Part shown: positions 9,051 to 17,694 of the stretch, in pieces
Position numbering within the stretch: position 1 is the stretch's first letter
Layout of the letters: each line of letters starts with the position of its first letter
Source: Lachnospiraceae bacterium
GTDB lineage: Bacteria > Bacillota > Clostridia > Lachnospirales > Lachnospiraceae
DNA length: 64,000 nt
Assembly (NCBI GenBank): GCA_017440045.1
Contig: JAFSIA010000023.1
Span: 62,001 to 126,000 of the forward strand
Direction: 5' to 3'
Position numbers and translations under genes: made by a program
Notes under the pieces: generated by a model
What the model was told of the DNA's origin: nothing
The model's database searches: none
The model's input: the letters and a program-made list of their open reading frames with translations, nothing else

Positions 9051-9665
9051 ATGAGTAAATTTTTTGATGGAATTTCAAAGAAAATAAGGATATTTAACGT
9101 ACAGACGATGAATATAAGTAATAAGCATCGTCTGTTTTTTTTCCTTGTTTTAGGTGTGGTGACAGGAACCTTGCTAATGAATTTCTTTGGTGCTAAAAGT
9201 GATGATATAAGGATATATAGTAGCTTTTATGCAAATAGTATGGAAGATATAAATAATGGGATTATAAATAAGTTTGACTTTTTTATTTATTGTCTTAAGA
9301 AATATTTTTTTGAAATATGTATTATATTTATAATAGGATATACAGCTATATGGAAAAGCTTCTTTAATCTGTATTGTATATATAAGGGCATTGTTATTGG
9401 AGTATTAGTTTCAGCATCAACTATTTCATATGGAACAGGAGGCATATTGCTTTTTATGGTGTCTATATTTCCTCATTATTTTACATATGTTCCGTGTATA
9501 ATTCTTGCATTATATATGGCTATAAAGATACGTGAGAGAAAAGGGAATAATGGCTCAATTTTACCATATGTGAAGGCGGTTGGTTTTAATTTTATTTTGG
9601 GACTTGTGACAGCAATGATTGAAGCATATGGCAATTATCCGCTTATAAATGCAGTATATAATTAA
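9051..9665 (+). CDS. spoIIM: Stage II sporulation protein M-like membrane protein
   Basis: A 204-residue protein with a cytoplasmic N-terminus of about 25 residues and about five membrane helices. These include LFFFLVLGVVTGTLLMNFF, the segment ending in FIIGYTAIW, and FPHYFTYVPCIILALYMAI. This fits SpoIIM/DUF95, a part of the DMP peptidoglycan-remodelling complex needed for engulfment in spore formers. The order Nudix-spoIIM-(one gene)-xerD-like matches the Bacillus neighbourhood, which supports the name more than the divergent sequence does. GGAG lies at 9038-9041, ahead of ATG 9051. Confidence 0.75.
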   Translation: MSKFFDGISKKIRIFNVQTMNISNKHRLFFFLVLGVVTGTLLMNFFGAKSDDIRIYSSFYANSMEDINNGIINKFDFFIYCLKKYFFEICIIFIIGYTAIWKSFFNLYCIYKGIVIGVLVSASTISYGTGGILLFMVSIFPHYFTYVPCIILALYMAIKIRERKGNNGSILPYVKAVGFNFILGLVTAMIEAYGNYPLINAVYN

Positions 9666-9693
9666 TTTTATGTAAACTTTATTAAGAAAAAGG

Positions 9694-9723
9694 TTGTAAA
9701 GTTTTATATTAATGAGATATACT
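9694..9723 (+). promoter_or_regulatory. Promoter for the aldo/keto reductase gene
   Basis: TTGTAA 9694-9699 and TATACT 9718-9723, spacer 18, with the gene start 31 bases further on. Confidence 0.55.
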
Positions 9724-9754
9724 AGAGATACTTATTTATTGTGAGGTAAAACAT

Positions 9755-10867
9755 ATGAAAAAATTAGGTTTTGGTTTGATGAGATTACCATTGTCAAATT
9801 ATGAGGACAAGGGTTCCATTGATATGGAACAGACATGCAAAATGATAGATGCCTATATTGAAAGAGGCTTTACATATTTTGATACGGCATATCCATATCA
9901 TGATGGAAAGAGTGAAGAGGCTTTTAGGGAGGCAGTGGCAAAAAGGTATCCTAGAGACAGATACACAATTACAGATAAGATGCCAATGTTTAATAGACCA
10001 AGTAAAGAGCAGATGGAAGCTATTTTTAATGAACAGTTGAAACGATGTGGGGTTGAGTATTTTGATTATTATCTTCTTCACGCGCTAAATAGAGATACGT
10101 TTGCCTTTTCTGAAAAAGTAGGAGCCTTTGAGTATGTTTTAAAGCTTAAGGAGCAGGGGAAGATAAAAAACATAGGTATTTCTTTTCATGATAGTGCAGA
10201 TGTACTTGAAAATATTTTAGCTAATCATCCGGAACTTGATGTGGTACAGCTTCAGATAAATTATTTGGATTGGGATAATAAAAACATACAGGGTAAAGAG
10301 TGCTATGAGCTGTGCGTTAAGTACAATAAGCCTGTTATAGTAATGGAACCGGTAAAGGGTGGAAGTCTGGCAGCTGTTCCAGATGAGGCGGATAAATTGC
10401 TTAAAGAATATGACAGTAAGGCATCAGCGGCTTCGTGGGCTGTTAGATATGCAGCTTCCTTTGATAATGTAATAATGGTATTAAGTGGCATGAGTGATAT
10501 GAATCAGGTACTTGATAATATTAGTTATATGGATGAATTTAAGCCACTTAATGATGAAGAACATATGGTAATCACAAAGGTTACGGATATTATAAACAAT
10601 ACAACTGCAATTCCATGTACAAAATGTAATTATTGTACATCGGGTTGTCCAATGTCTATTGCAATTCCAGATGTTTTTGCAATATACAATAATTTAAAGC
10701 GTTTTCCTGCTACAAAGCAGGCTCGTAAGGAAGCGTATGATAGAGTTATAAATAATAATCACGGAAAGGCATCAGAATGTGTTGAATGTATGCAGTGTCA
10801 GGAACATTGTCCACAGCACATTGATATTACAGAATGGCTTAAAGTTATAGCAAAAGAATTTGAGTGA
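9755..10867 (+). CDS. Aldo/keto reductase with C-terminal iron-sulfur domain
   Basis: A 370-residue two-part oxidoreductase. The N-terminal 280 residues are an aldo/keto reductase barrel: FDTAYPYHDGKSEE carries the catalytic Asp and Tyr, TDKMP the Lys, and LLHAL the His. The C-terminal part has two ferredoxin-like cysteine clusters, CTKCNYCTSGCP and CVECMQCQEHCP, each expected to hold a [4Fe-4S] centre. Such fusions are common in anaerobic Firmicutes; their physiological substrates are mostly unknown. It lies between spoIIM and the xerD-like gene with its own promoter, so it looks like a later insertion into an old gene order. Confidence 0.88.
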   Translation: MKKLGFGLMRLPLSNYEDKGSIDMEQTCKMIDAYIERGFTYFDTAYPYHDGKSEEAFREAVAKRYPRDRYTITDKMPMFNRPSKEQMEAIFNEQLKRCGVEYFDYYLLHALNRDTFAFSEKVGAFEYVLKLKEQGKIKNIGISFHDSADVLENILANHPELDVVQLQINYLDWDNKNIQGKECYELCVKYNKPVIVMEPVKGGSLAAVPDEADKLLKEYDSKASAASWAVRYAASFDNVIMVLSGMSDMNQVLDNISYMDEFKPLNDEEHMVITKVTDIINNTTAIPCTKCNYCTSGCPMSIAIPDVFAIYNNLKRFPATKQARKEAYDRVINNNHGKASECVECMQCQEHCPQHIDITEWLKVIAKEFE

Positions 10868-10922
10868 CGTTAAAGCATAAAATTACTATGATTTGATAAA
10901 ATTCTGAATAAATGGAAAAATT

Positions 10923-11660
10923 ATGGAAAGTAAAATACTATTTTTTATTCACTATATGATGACAGTAAAGAGAGCATCTAAGAATACATTGGAATCTTAT
11001 AAGAGAGATTTGGAGGCTATGAAGGAATACTTTTATGGTCAGAATGTTATCGATATTGAAAAGATAACTGCTACAAGTATAAATTCATACATTCTTTATC
11101 TTGAAAAGAGAGGAAAGTCAGCGGCTACCATTGCCAGGACAATATCTACAATCAAGACATTCTTTTGCTGTATGATTAATAATGGATACGTAAAAAAAGA
11201 ACCAACTGAAAATATTAACGTGCCGGAGCAGGATAAAGAGAAGACAAAAACAAAGACAATATCTATGGAGGAAATAAAAAAACTTCTTAATATTATTGAT
11301 GGTGAAGATGAAGTTGCGTACAGGGATAAAGCTATGCTTACTCTTTTGTATGACAGTGGAATAAAAGTGTCTGAATTAATTAATCTAAAGGTTGAGGATA
11401 TTAATTTGGATTATTCATACGTGACTTGCCATGGCGCAAAAAGGGATAAAACGGTGCCTTTTGGCTGGGTGGCAAACAAGGCTGTTGATACATATATACA
11501 GTTGGCGCGAGCTAAATTTGTTAAGGAAGAGGATTCAGGCAACCTGTTTTTAAACTGTTTCGGTAAGCCTATGTCGAGACAGGGATTTTGGAAGATTTTT
11601 AAGAAATATACCAATCTTGCAGGAATGGACGGTCTCACAACACACGCAATCCATAGATAA
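10923..11660 (+). CDS. XerD-like tyrosine recombinase, truncated and lacking catalytic residues
   Basis: A 245-residue protein resembling XerC/XerD (usually about 295). The SAM-like N-terminal domain is complete: FIHYMMTVKRASKNTLESYKRD and an SAATIARTISTIKTFF stretch. In the catalytic domain the box I motif usually written GLRVSEL reads GIKVSEL, so the first catalytic arginine is lysine. The protein stops at HAIHR, inside box II where HxLRHxxxTH is expected. The second arginine, the late His/Trp and the tyrosine nucleophile are therefore missing. Only a terminator follows before the convergent aroF, so no detached 3-prime part is visible. It may be a decayed xerD or a catalytically inactive accessory protein. 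Confidence 0.85.
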   Translation: MESKILFFIHYMMTVKRASKNTLESYKRDLEAMKEYFYGQNVIDIEKITATSINSYILYLEKRGKSAATIARTISTIKTFFCCMINNGYVKKEPTENINVPEQDKEKTKTKTISMEEIKKLLNIIDGEDEVAYRDKAMLTLLYDSGIKVSELINLKVEDINLDYSYVTCHGAKRDKTVPFGWVANKAVDTYIQLARAKFVKEEDSGNLFLNCFGKPMSRQGFWKIFKKYTNLAGMDGLTTHAIHR

Positions 11661-11667
11661 AAAATAG

Positions 11668-11694
11668 AAGGAGCTGTATTTACAGCTCCTTTTA
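11668..11694. terminator. Terminator between the xerD-like gene and aroF, possibly bidirectional
   Basis: A 10-bp perfect stem (AAGGAGCTGT 11668-11677 with ACAGCTCCTT 11682-11691) is followed by TTT on the plus strand. The minus strand reads TTCTATTTTTT after it. It sits between convergent genes and could serve both. Confidence 0.85.
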
Positions 11695-11696
11695 AA

Positions 11697-12725
11697 TTAT
11701 ACTAAATCTGCTACATTGTAGATGAGTTTTTCACTTTCTGGCCAGCCAAGACATGGGTCAGTGATAGATTTACCATAAATATGTTCACCAATCTTTTGAG
11801 CACCATTTTCTATGTAGCTTTCAATCATAATACCTTTTACAAAGCTCTTAAGCTCAGTCGAGTTGTTTCTGCTATGAAGAATATCCTTTGTAATACGAAT
11901 CTGTTCCATGTGCTGCTTATTTGAATTTGAGTGGTTAGCATCAACGATAACAGCAGGATTAACTAAATTCTTTTCCTGATATAAATTGTAAAGTAAAATG
12001 AGATCCTCGTAATGGTAGTTTGGAATAGACTGCTCATGCTTGTTTACAGAACCACGAAGGATTGTATGTGTAAGAGGATTTCCTGTTGTATTTACTTCAT
12101 AGCCTCTATAGAGGAATGTGTGGTTAGACTGTGCTGCTACAACAGAATTTAACATAACTGAAAGATTACCGCTTGTTGGGTTCTTCATTCCGCAAGGGAT
12201 TTCCATACCGGAAGCAGTGAGTCTGTGCTGCTGGTTTTCAACAGAACGAGCGCCGATTGCTACGTATGATAAAATGTCAGAGAAGTACTGGTAATTTTCT
12301 GGGTAAAGCATCTCGTCTGCAGCAGTAAGTCCAGTTTCCTTCATAGAACGTATATGCATATGTCTAATTGCCAAAAGACCATTTAACATATCAGGCTTCT
12401 TTTCAGGGTCTGGCTGATGAAGCATACCCTTGTAGCCCTGACCTGTAGTACGAGGTTTATTTGTGTATATACGTGGAATAAGGATAAGCTTATCCTTAAC
12501 CTTTTCCTGAACCTTTGAAAGTCTTGATACGTAATCAAGAACAGCATCCTCGTTATCAGCTGAACATGGACCTATGATAAGGAGGAACTTATCTGATTTG
12601 CCGGTGAATACATCAGCGATTTCTTTATCTCTATTTTCTTTTAATGCTACAAGCTCTGCAGGAACAGGGTACTGATCCTTTATTTCCTGTGGAGTTGGAA
12701 GCTTTCTGACAAATTCAAAACTCAT
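11697..12725 (-). CDS. aroF: 3-deoxy-7-phosphoheptulonate (DAHP) synthase, class I
   Basis: A 342-residue enzyme that condenses phosphoenolpyruvate and erythrose 4-phosphate, the first step of the shikimate route to aromatic amino acids. Diagnostic segments are LLIIGPCSADNEDAVLDYV, PRIYTNKPRTTGQGYKG, TGLTAADEMLYPENYQYF, IGARSVENQQHR and VIVDANHSNSNKQ. The last carries the metal-binding and PEP-binding pattern. The length matches the AroFGH type with an N-terminal regulatory extension, so feedback control by an aromatic amino acid is likely, though which one is not clear. AGAGAGGT precedes the start on the minus strand. Confidence 0.94.
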   Translation of the reverse strand: MSFEFVRKLPTPQEIKDQYPVPAELVALKENRDKEIADVFTGKSDKFLLIIGPCSADNEDAVLDYVSRLSKVQEKVKDKLILIPRIYTNKPRTTGQGYKGMLHQPDPEKKPDMLNGLLAIRHMHIRSMKETGLTAADEMLYPENYQYFSDILSYVAIGARSVENQQHRLTASGMEIPCGMKNPTSGNLSVMLNSVVAAQSNHTFLYRGYEVNTTGNPLTHTILRGSVNKHEQSIPNYHYEDLILLYNLYQEKNLVNPAVIVDANHSNSNKQHMEQIRITKDILHSRNNSTELKSFVKGIMIESYIENGAQKIGEHIYGKSITDPCLGWPESEKLIYNVADLV

Positions 12726-12779
12726 ATAATTACCTCTCTTTAATGTATTAGCTATATAAGGTATCTATAACCAAAAAAC

Positions 12780-12808
12780 ATTATAGTACAAACCATTTTT
12801 TTTTACAA
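12780..12808 (-). promoter_or_regulatory. aroF promoter (minus strand)
   Basis: On the minus strand TTGTAA (12808-12803) and TATAAT (12785-12780) are separated by 17 bases, about 55 bases ahead of the aroF start. Confidence 0.7.
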
Positions 12809-12829
12809 GAAAAATAGAAAGTAATATGC

Positions 12830-12858
12830 TTGTAATTATACAAATAATGGAGTATATT
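12830..12858 (+). promoter_or_regulatory. Promoter for the membrane protein gene at 12931
   Basis: TTGTAA 12830-12835 and TATATT 12853-12858, spacer 17. Transcription would begin near 12865, which rules against using the in-frame ATG at 12826 and favours the ATG at 12931. Confidence 0.65.
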
Positions 12859-12930
12859 AAATATATATTTTTGGCAGAGTTAGTGTTTTTTGTGGCATTG
12901 ATTTTGCATCGGACATTAGGAGGAAAACAG

Positions 12931-14100
12931 ATGGGTAAACAAAGACATACAGGAAGGGCTTTTTTAGGCTTCCTTCTCACATTTTTTATGTTTTTTACAC
13001 TTGTAGCAGGTGGAGCGCTTGCATCACTTAAGTTTACTATTCTTAAAGGTGATGATTTCAGTGAGTTTATTAAGAATCTTGATTTGAAGGACACTATTGA
13101 AGAAGTAGTTATAAACGAAGTGAAGAATATGACATCAGAAGAAAATAGTGAGGAAGGTGATGTGGTAGCCGGACTTACCAGCAATGCTGTAGAGGCTCTT
13201 TTGACAGAGGATATCGTTGGAGAGATGACAGACACAATTACAACCGCGCTTACAACTGATGAAGAAATCGATTTGACAGATATGAAAGACAGTTGTATGA
13301 ATGTTGTGAAAGACATTTCGTCAAATACTATTGATGAACTGCTAAGCGAAATAGAGAGTGGAGCCGGAATTGTCAGTGTAGATGCCCTAAAAAATAGCAG
13401 TGTAATTCTTCAGTTTGAACAGGATTATGATGTAGATATCACAACAACTATTATTGAACAGGTGGAAGCTACATATGGTTCAAGTGAGATTAGCCTTGAA
13501 GAGATAGATATTGAAGAGGTTAAGGCTGAGGCTCACGCGGCAGTAGATGAGCATATTATTCCTACTATTGAAGAACAGGTTAATACATATATTGAGGAAG
13601 CTAACGAAGTAGTAAATAAAGAGATACGTACTATTAAAGAGGATTCTGGTTTTAATGAGCTTGTAGATGCATTTAATCTTCTTTTAAAGATTGTGAATAT
13701 TGCACTTATTGTAGCTGCTGTTATGTTTGTTTTTATGGCTTTAGTACAGATTTTGGCTGTATATCGCAAGGAGATGAACAGAGGCATAAAAAACACTGGA
13801 ATATCAGCTGTTTTGGCGGCGGTTATTTTGATTATTGTTGGCCTTGCAGTTAATATTGCAAAAGATATGGTTTTAAGAGAGTTTTCTACTGGAGAACATA
13901 TAAAACAGGCTGTTGGAAATTTTGTGGGAGAAAACATCTCAAGTGCTGTAACAGGATTTGTAGTGACATCAGTTATATTTGTTGTAATATTTGTTGTGTG
14001 CTTGATTTCGGCTATAATTATTAAGAAAAAAAGAGATGAAAAAAATGGATTACATATGGCTGATTCACTGATTGAAGATCATTTTTCGTCAAATAATTAA
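12931..14100 (+). CDS. Membrane protein of unknown function, acidic extracellular region
   Basis: A 389-residue protein I do not recognise. One N-terminal membrane helix (residues about 9-32, FLGFLLTFFMFFTLVAGGALA) is followed by about 220 mostly acidic, helix-prone residues outside the membrane. These are rich in EE/IE pairs and contain no cysteine apart from one near the middle. Then come three membrane helices: around IVNIALIVAAVMFVFMALV, around ISAVLAAVILIIVGLAV, and around FVVTSVIFVVIFVVCLISA. A short basic then acidic tail ends the protein. ATG 12931 is chosen over 12826 because AGGAGG lies at 12918-12923 and the promoter lies between the two. A role in the envelope is only a guess. Confidence 0.75.
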   Translation: MGKQRHTGRAFLGFLLTFFMFFTLVAGGALASLKFTILKGDDFSEFIKNLDLKDTIEEVVINEVKNMTSEENSEEGDVVAGLTSNAVEALLTEDIVGEMTDTITTALTTDEEIDLTDMKDSCMNVVKDISSNTIDELLSEIESGAGIVSVDALKNSSVILQFEQDYDVDITTTIIEQVEATYGSSEISLEEIDIEEVKAEAHAAVDEHIIPTIEEQVNTYIEEANEVVNKEIRTIKEDSGFNELVDAFNLLLKIVNIALIVAAVMFVFMALVQILAVYRKEMNRGIKNTGISAVLAAVILIIVGLAVNIAKDMVLREFSTGEHIKQAVGNFVGENISSAVTGFVVTSVIFVVIFVVCLISAIIIKKKRDEKNGLHMADSLIEDHFSSNN

Positions 14101-14160
14101 AATATTACGTAAAATTAATAATATATTTCATATATTTGTTACAAAATATGGATAATGATG

Positions 14161-14169
14161 TGATATAAT
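14161..14169 (+). promoter_or_regulatory. Extended -10 promoter upstream of the rhomboid-like gene
   Basis: TGATATAAT is a perfect extended -10 element (TG at 14161-14162, TATAAT at 14164-14169). A weak -35 (TTGTTA or TTACAA near 14136-14144) is badly spaced, so the extended -10 probably carries the activity. It would give a leader of about 170 bases. Confidence 0.6.
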
Positions 14170-14195
14170 GACCGATAGTGTTAAGTATGTTAGAG

Positions 14196-14229
14196 TCAAG
14201 GTTAAGCTTATAGTCTTAACCTTGATTTT
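14196..14229 (+). promoter_or_regulatory. Perfect 11-bp stem in the leader before the rhomboid-like gene
   Basis: TCAAGGTTAAG (14196-14206) pairs perfectly with CTTAACCTTGA (14215-14225), loop of 8, followed by TTTTG. It may be a terminator or attenuator placed just after a promoter. No reading frame for a leader peptide was recognised. Confidence 0.5.
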
Positions 14230-14232
14230 GAT

Positions 14233-14295
14233 TTAATCGAAGTTGCAAAGCAACTACGATTTAACTTAATCGAAGTTGCAAGGCAACTACGATTT
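14233..14295 (+). repeat. Two tandem copies of a 30-base hairpin-forming repeat
   Basis: Copies at 14233-14262 and 14266-14295 differ at one base, at the tip of the hairpin (AAAG versus AAGG). Each folds on itself: AATCGAAGTTGC pairs with GCAACTACGATT with one mismatch. They lie between the predicted promoter and the ribosome binding site of the next gene, so they would be in its untranslated leader. Confidence 0.8.
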
Positions 14296-14345
14296 GATTT
14301 GTTCAAATGCACTGGGGTCGTTTTAGGTATTTAACAGGAGGAAAT

Positions 14346-15260
14346 ATGGGTTTTTTATCAAAGCTTGAAAGAAAGATTGGAAAGTATGCTATTCCAAATT
14401 TAATTAAATATTTGCTTGTTGCATATGTTATTGGATATGTGACATTGTTGATTGACCAGAGAATTTACAATTATCTTATTCTTGATCCTGAGCTGGTGTG
14501 CAGAGGACAGGTGTGGAGATTATTTACATGGATTTGTACAATACCGCAGCAACTGGATATTTTTGTTATATTTATGTTTATGCTCTACTATTGGATTGGA
14601 ACGACACTGGAAAGATATTGGGGAACATTTAGATACAATATGTATATATTTTCTGGTTGGTTCTTTATGACAGTAGGAGCGATGCTTATTTATCTTATTA
14701 CAGAGCTTACAACAGGTAATGGAATCAGCCTTCCTATGGAGACGTATTATATTAATATGGCATCATTTTTAGCGTTTGCTACCATATTCCCGGATATGCA
14801 GCTTATGTTTATGATGATGATTCCTATTAAGATTAAGTGGTTAGCTATAGCAGATTTAATTATATTAGCATATGATTTCTTTAGTAACTTGTCGGTGGTG
14901 TTAAAACATTCACCGGAACAGATTGCATTTTTATCAATGGGGCGAGTGTCCAGTGAAATGTATATTGCAGCATGTGCATCAATAGTTATTTCGATTTTGA
15001 ATTTTATCTTGTTCTATTTCCTTACAAAGAAGGGAAGAAGCTTTTCGCCTAGTGAAGTTAAGCGTAAGCGCCAGTATAAGCGCCAGGTTAACGAGGCTAG
15101 AGGAATAACAAAGCACAAGTGTGCGATATGTGGCAGAACAGAAAATGATGGTGAGGGTTTGGTTTTCAGATTCTGTTCTAGATGTGAGGGTAATTACGAA
15201 TATTGTCAGGATCACTTGTTCACGCATGAACATGTGGGGGCAAAGAAGGAAGAAGAGTAA
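14346..15260 (+). CDS. Rhomboid-fold membrane protein without protease motif, Cys/His-rich tail
   Basis: A 304-residue membrane protein. The segment CRGQVWRLFTWICTIPQ matches the loop and WR motif of rhomboids, and ERYWGTFRYNMYIF resembles the following helix in the rhomboid/Derlin superfamily. Where a protease has GxSG, this protein reads INMASFLAFATIF, so the catalytic serine motif is absent and proteolysis is doubtful. After six or so helices and a basic linker, the C-terminus carries CAICGRTENDG, FCSRCEGNYEYCQDH and LFTHEH, which looks like a zinc-binding module. ATG 14346 is preceded by AGGAGG at 14336-14341; the longer frame from 14307 lacks such a site. Function unknown. Confidence 0.75.
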   Translation: MGFLSKLERKIGKYAIPNLIKYLLVAYVIGYVTLLIDQRIYNYLILDPELVCRGQVWRLFTWICTIPQQLDIFVIFMFMLYYWIGTTLERYWGTFRYNMYIFSGWFFMTVGAMLIYLITELTTGNGISLPMETYYINMASFLAFATIFPDMQLMFMMMIPIKIKWLAIADLIILAYDFFSNLSVVLKHSPEQIAFLSMGRVSSEMYIAACASIVISILNFILFYFLTKKGRSFSPSEVKRKRQYKRQVNEARGITKHKCAICGRTENDGEGLVFRFCSRCEGNYEYCQDHLFTHEHVGAKKEEE

Positions 15261-15345
15261 TTTGTGTTGGTATTATCACTGGCTATATATTGGGAATAGT
15301 TAGTGTTTTACAGGTTTGTATAACAAAAGAAAGGAATGGGGAAAA

Positions 15346-17685
15346 ATGATCACAATGATCAAGCTAAAAGACGTCACTAAATATTATTATAGTGACGCAG
15401 CAGTCACTCTTGGCTTATCAAGAATTAATCTTGAGTTTAAGCTGGGTGAGTTTGTAGCAATTACCGGCGAAAGTGGTAGTGGTAAGTCCACACTGCTTAA
15501 TGTTATTAGTGGTATGGATACCTACGAAGAGGGTGAACTTTACTTCGGAAAACAGGAAACATCTTGTTTTAACGAAGAAGACTGGGAGAATTACAGAAGA
15601 AATCATATTAGTCTTATTTACCAGTCATACAACCTTATTGACAGCTATACTGCTCTTGAAAATATTGAGAGTGTTCTGTTGATATGTGAGGAAAGCCTCG
15701 GAAAGATGACAAAGAAAGAGAGAAGAGAGAGAGCACTGTCTGTGCTGGATCAAGTAGGCCTTAGAAAATATGCTAATCATAAGGCATCGCATCTTTCTAG
15801 TGGACAGAAGCAAAGATTGGGTATAGCCAGAGCGCTTGCTAAGGATACCGATATTATCATAGCAGATGAGCCGACTGGAAACCTTGATATAGAAAACGGT
15901 AAGGCAGTTATGGAAATACTTCATAAGTTGTCTAAAGATAAGCTTGTAATAGTGGTTACCCATAATTATGAGCAGGCAGAACCTTACGTTACAAGAAAGG
16001 TTAGACTTTATGATGGTGAGGTTGCTGAAAACATTGAGATAAGAAAGCCAGAAGAATTCAATGTTGAAAAGGAAACAGAGGATTCGGCTATTGTAAATAA
16101 GCTGGCATTTGATGAGCATGAGCCTATTAGTTTTAAGGATTCATTTAGAATGGCAATGAGATTTGTCACTATGAATCAAAAAGGTCAGCCACATAGAACG
16201 TTTTTTACGTTTATGTTTATTTTGATTGCAGCACTTGCCACAATGATTTTTGTGGGAACATTAAGTGGTGCTGGAGATGATACTCAGTCAAAAAATGTTA
16301 GTAGGCTTACATTCTACAACGTAAATGATAATCGACTTATAGTGCGATTTAGTAATGGGCAGCTTCTAACGGATGAAGATTATAACAAGATTTTAAACAC
16401 AAAATATGTGCTTGAGGTTGACCGTTTTGATGGAGCCAATGATGTAAACTATTTCTACAAACCTAATGAGGATTATCAGCTTACATATAGAAGTGTTGCT
16501 ATGGAACAGATTGAAAAAAGAGAGCTGAAATTCCTTGATGATACGCAGTTTGTTCATTCGGCTTCATGTATAACAGAGGCAGAATTAAAAGAGGGAAGAC
16601 TGCCGGAGAAATCAAACGAGATAGTACTTTATTCTAAAGATTCATCTATGCTAGGTAAAGAAATTGATTTCTATTTTAAGGATAATGTTCTATGGAGTTC
16701 AGCAGATTATGTGGGTGTAAAGATGACAGTTGTCGGACTGCTGAAGGATGAGTCTAAGCAGGTATATTTTGCAGACACATTGGCGCAGGGCTTCAATGTT
16801 ACATATGATAATAATTATGATACTACACTTAATATTCATCGTGAGTCTACAGATAAGGCTACAGGAGTGGTTACAACAAAGGATGTGACACAGACAATTT
16901 CAGCTACATTTATTTTAAACGATAATCTTAAAGATAACGAGATTAGAGTAAGTGAGTTGGTTTATAAAGACCTGTGGATTGCAGATGGAGAAAAAACAAA
17001 TGTTGTTGAGCAGATTATGGAGGATGCAACAATATCTGTAAGATATAATGATGGTTCATCTCCACTTAAGATTAATGTCAAGGTAGTTCCTGATGGAAGC
17101 TTATCATCTCCGGATATAGTTGAGGTTGGAAAGGATGTATTTGAGCAGATTTTCCCAAACTATACTGATACACAGTATTCAGTATACATAAGAGATTATG
17201 CATACACAGATAAGGTTATAGAGTCACTTTCAGATGAAGGCTATGATGTTTTAAGTGTTTTGAGATTTAGTGCAACATCATATAATGATGAAAAATTACA
17301 GGAACGCATGCTTGTGCTTGCAATATCAGCAGGAGCAACGATTGTAATATTCTTCCTAGGTATTTTTGTATTGTCGGGTATGCTTAAGATGAAGAAGGGG
17401 GATTTCTTTATTTTAAGATCATTGGGACTTGATAATACAGTTCTTAAAAAGACAAATTATATAAATATTATAAGTTTAACTCTTATAGCAGACATACTTG
17501 TGTTAACAGCGGTGACGATTATGGCACTATATAATGATGCTGTTAACGATATAGTTAAGTATATGACACCGATATATTATATCATTGTTATTGTTTTGAA
17601 TGTAGGAATGGCATGTTTGGCAGCGTATATGTTTAATCGTTATTTGCTTAAGACATTCCGTATCACCATGCTTAGAGAGGAATAG
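15346..17685 (+). CDS. ABC transporter, fused ATPase and FtsX-type permease (first of three)
   Basis: A 779-residue protein with the ATPase domain first (residues about 4-230). Walker A is GESGSGKSTLLN, the signature is LSSGQKQRLGIARAL rather than LSGGQ, and Walker B is DIIIADEPTGNLD. The permease part begins near residue 285 with one membrane helix (FTFMFILIAALATMIFVG), followed by about 370 residues outside and three closing helices. This is the MacB/FtsX layout found in transporters that work on peptides, lipoproteins or envelope signals. It is most like the third member of the array (20272). ATG 15346 follows AAAGGAATGGGG. The substrate is unknown, and no two-component system lies beside it. 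Confidence 0.85.
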   Translation: MITMIKLKDVTKYYYSDAAVTLGLSRINLEFKLGEFVAITGESGSGKSTLLNVISGMDTYEEGELYFGKQETSCFNEEDWENYRRNHISLIYQSYNLIDSYTALENIESVLLICEESLGKMTKKERRERALSVLDQVGLRKYANHKASHLSSGQKQRLGIARALAKDTDIIIADEPTGNLDIENGKAVMEILHKLSKDKLVIVVTHNYEQAEPYVTRKVRLYDGEVAENIEIRKPEEFNVEKETEDSAIVNKLAFDEHEPISFKDSFRMAMRFVTMNQKGQPHRTFFTFMFILIAALATMIFVGTLSGAGDDTQSKNVSRLTFYNVNDNRLIVRFSNGQLLTDEDYNKILNTKYVLEVDRFDGANDVNYFYKPNEDYQLTYRSVAMEQIEKRELKFLDDTQFVHSASCITEAELKEGRLPEKSNEIVLYSKDSSMLGKEIDFYFKDNVLWSSADYVGVKMTVVGLLKDESKQVYFADTLAQGFNVTYDNNYDTTLNIHRESTDKATGVVTTKDVTQTISATFILNDNLKDNEIRVSELVYKDLWIADGEKTNVVEQIMEDATISVRYNDGSSPLKINVKVVPDGSLSSPDIVEVGKDVFEQIFPNYTDTQYSVYIRDYAYTDKVIESLSDEGYDVLSVLRFSATSYNDEKLQERMLVLAISAGATIVIFFLGIFVLSGMLKMKKGDFFILRSLGLDNTVLKKTNYINIISLTLIADILVLTAVTIMALYNDAVNDIVKYMTPIYYIIVIVLNVGMACLAAYMFNRYLLKTFRITMLREE

Positions 17686-17694
17686 GAGAAGGTC

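Noticed and set aside
12826..12930. ATG at 12826 as the start of the membrane protein
   Set aside because: It precedes the only good promoter (12830-12858) and lacks a ribosome binding site; ATG 12931 has AGGAGG.
12765..13316. A 183-codon minus-strand frame upstream of aroF
   Set aside because: It is antisense to the membrane protein gene, is mostly Ser/Val/Ile repeats, and runs across both divergent promoters.
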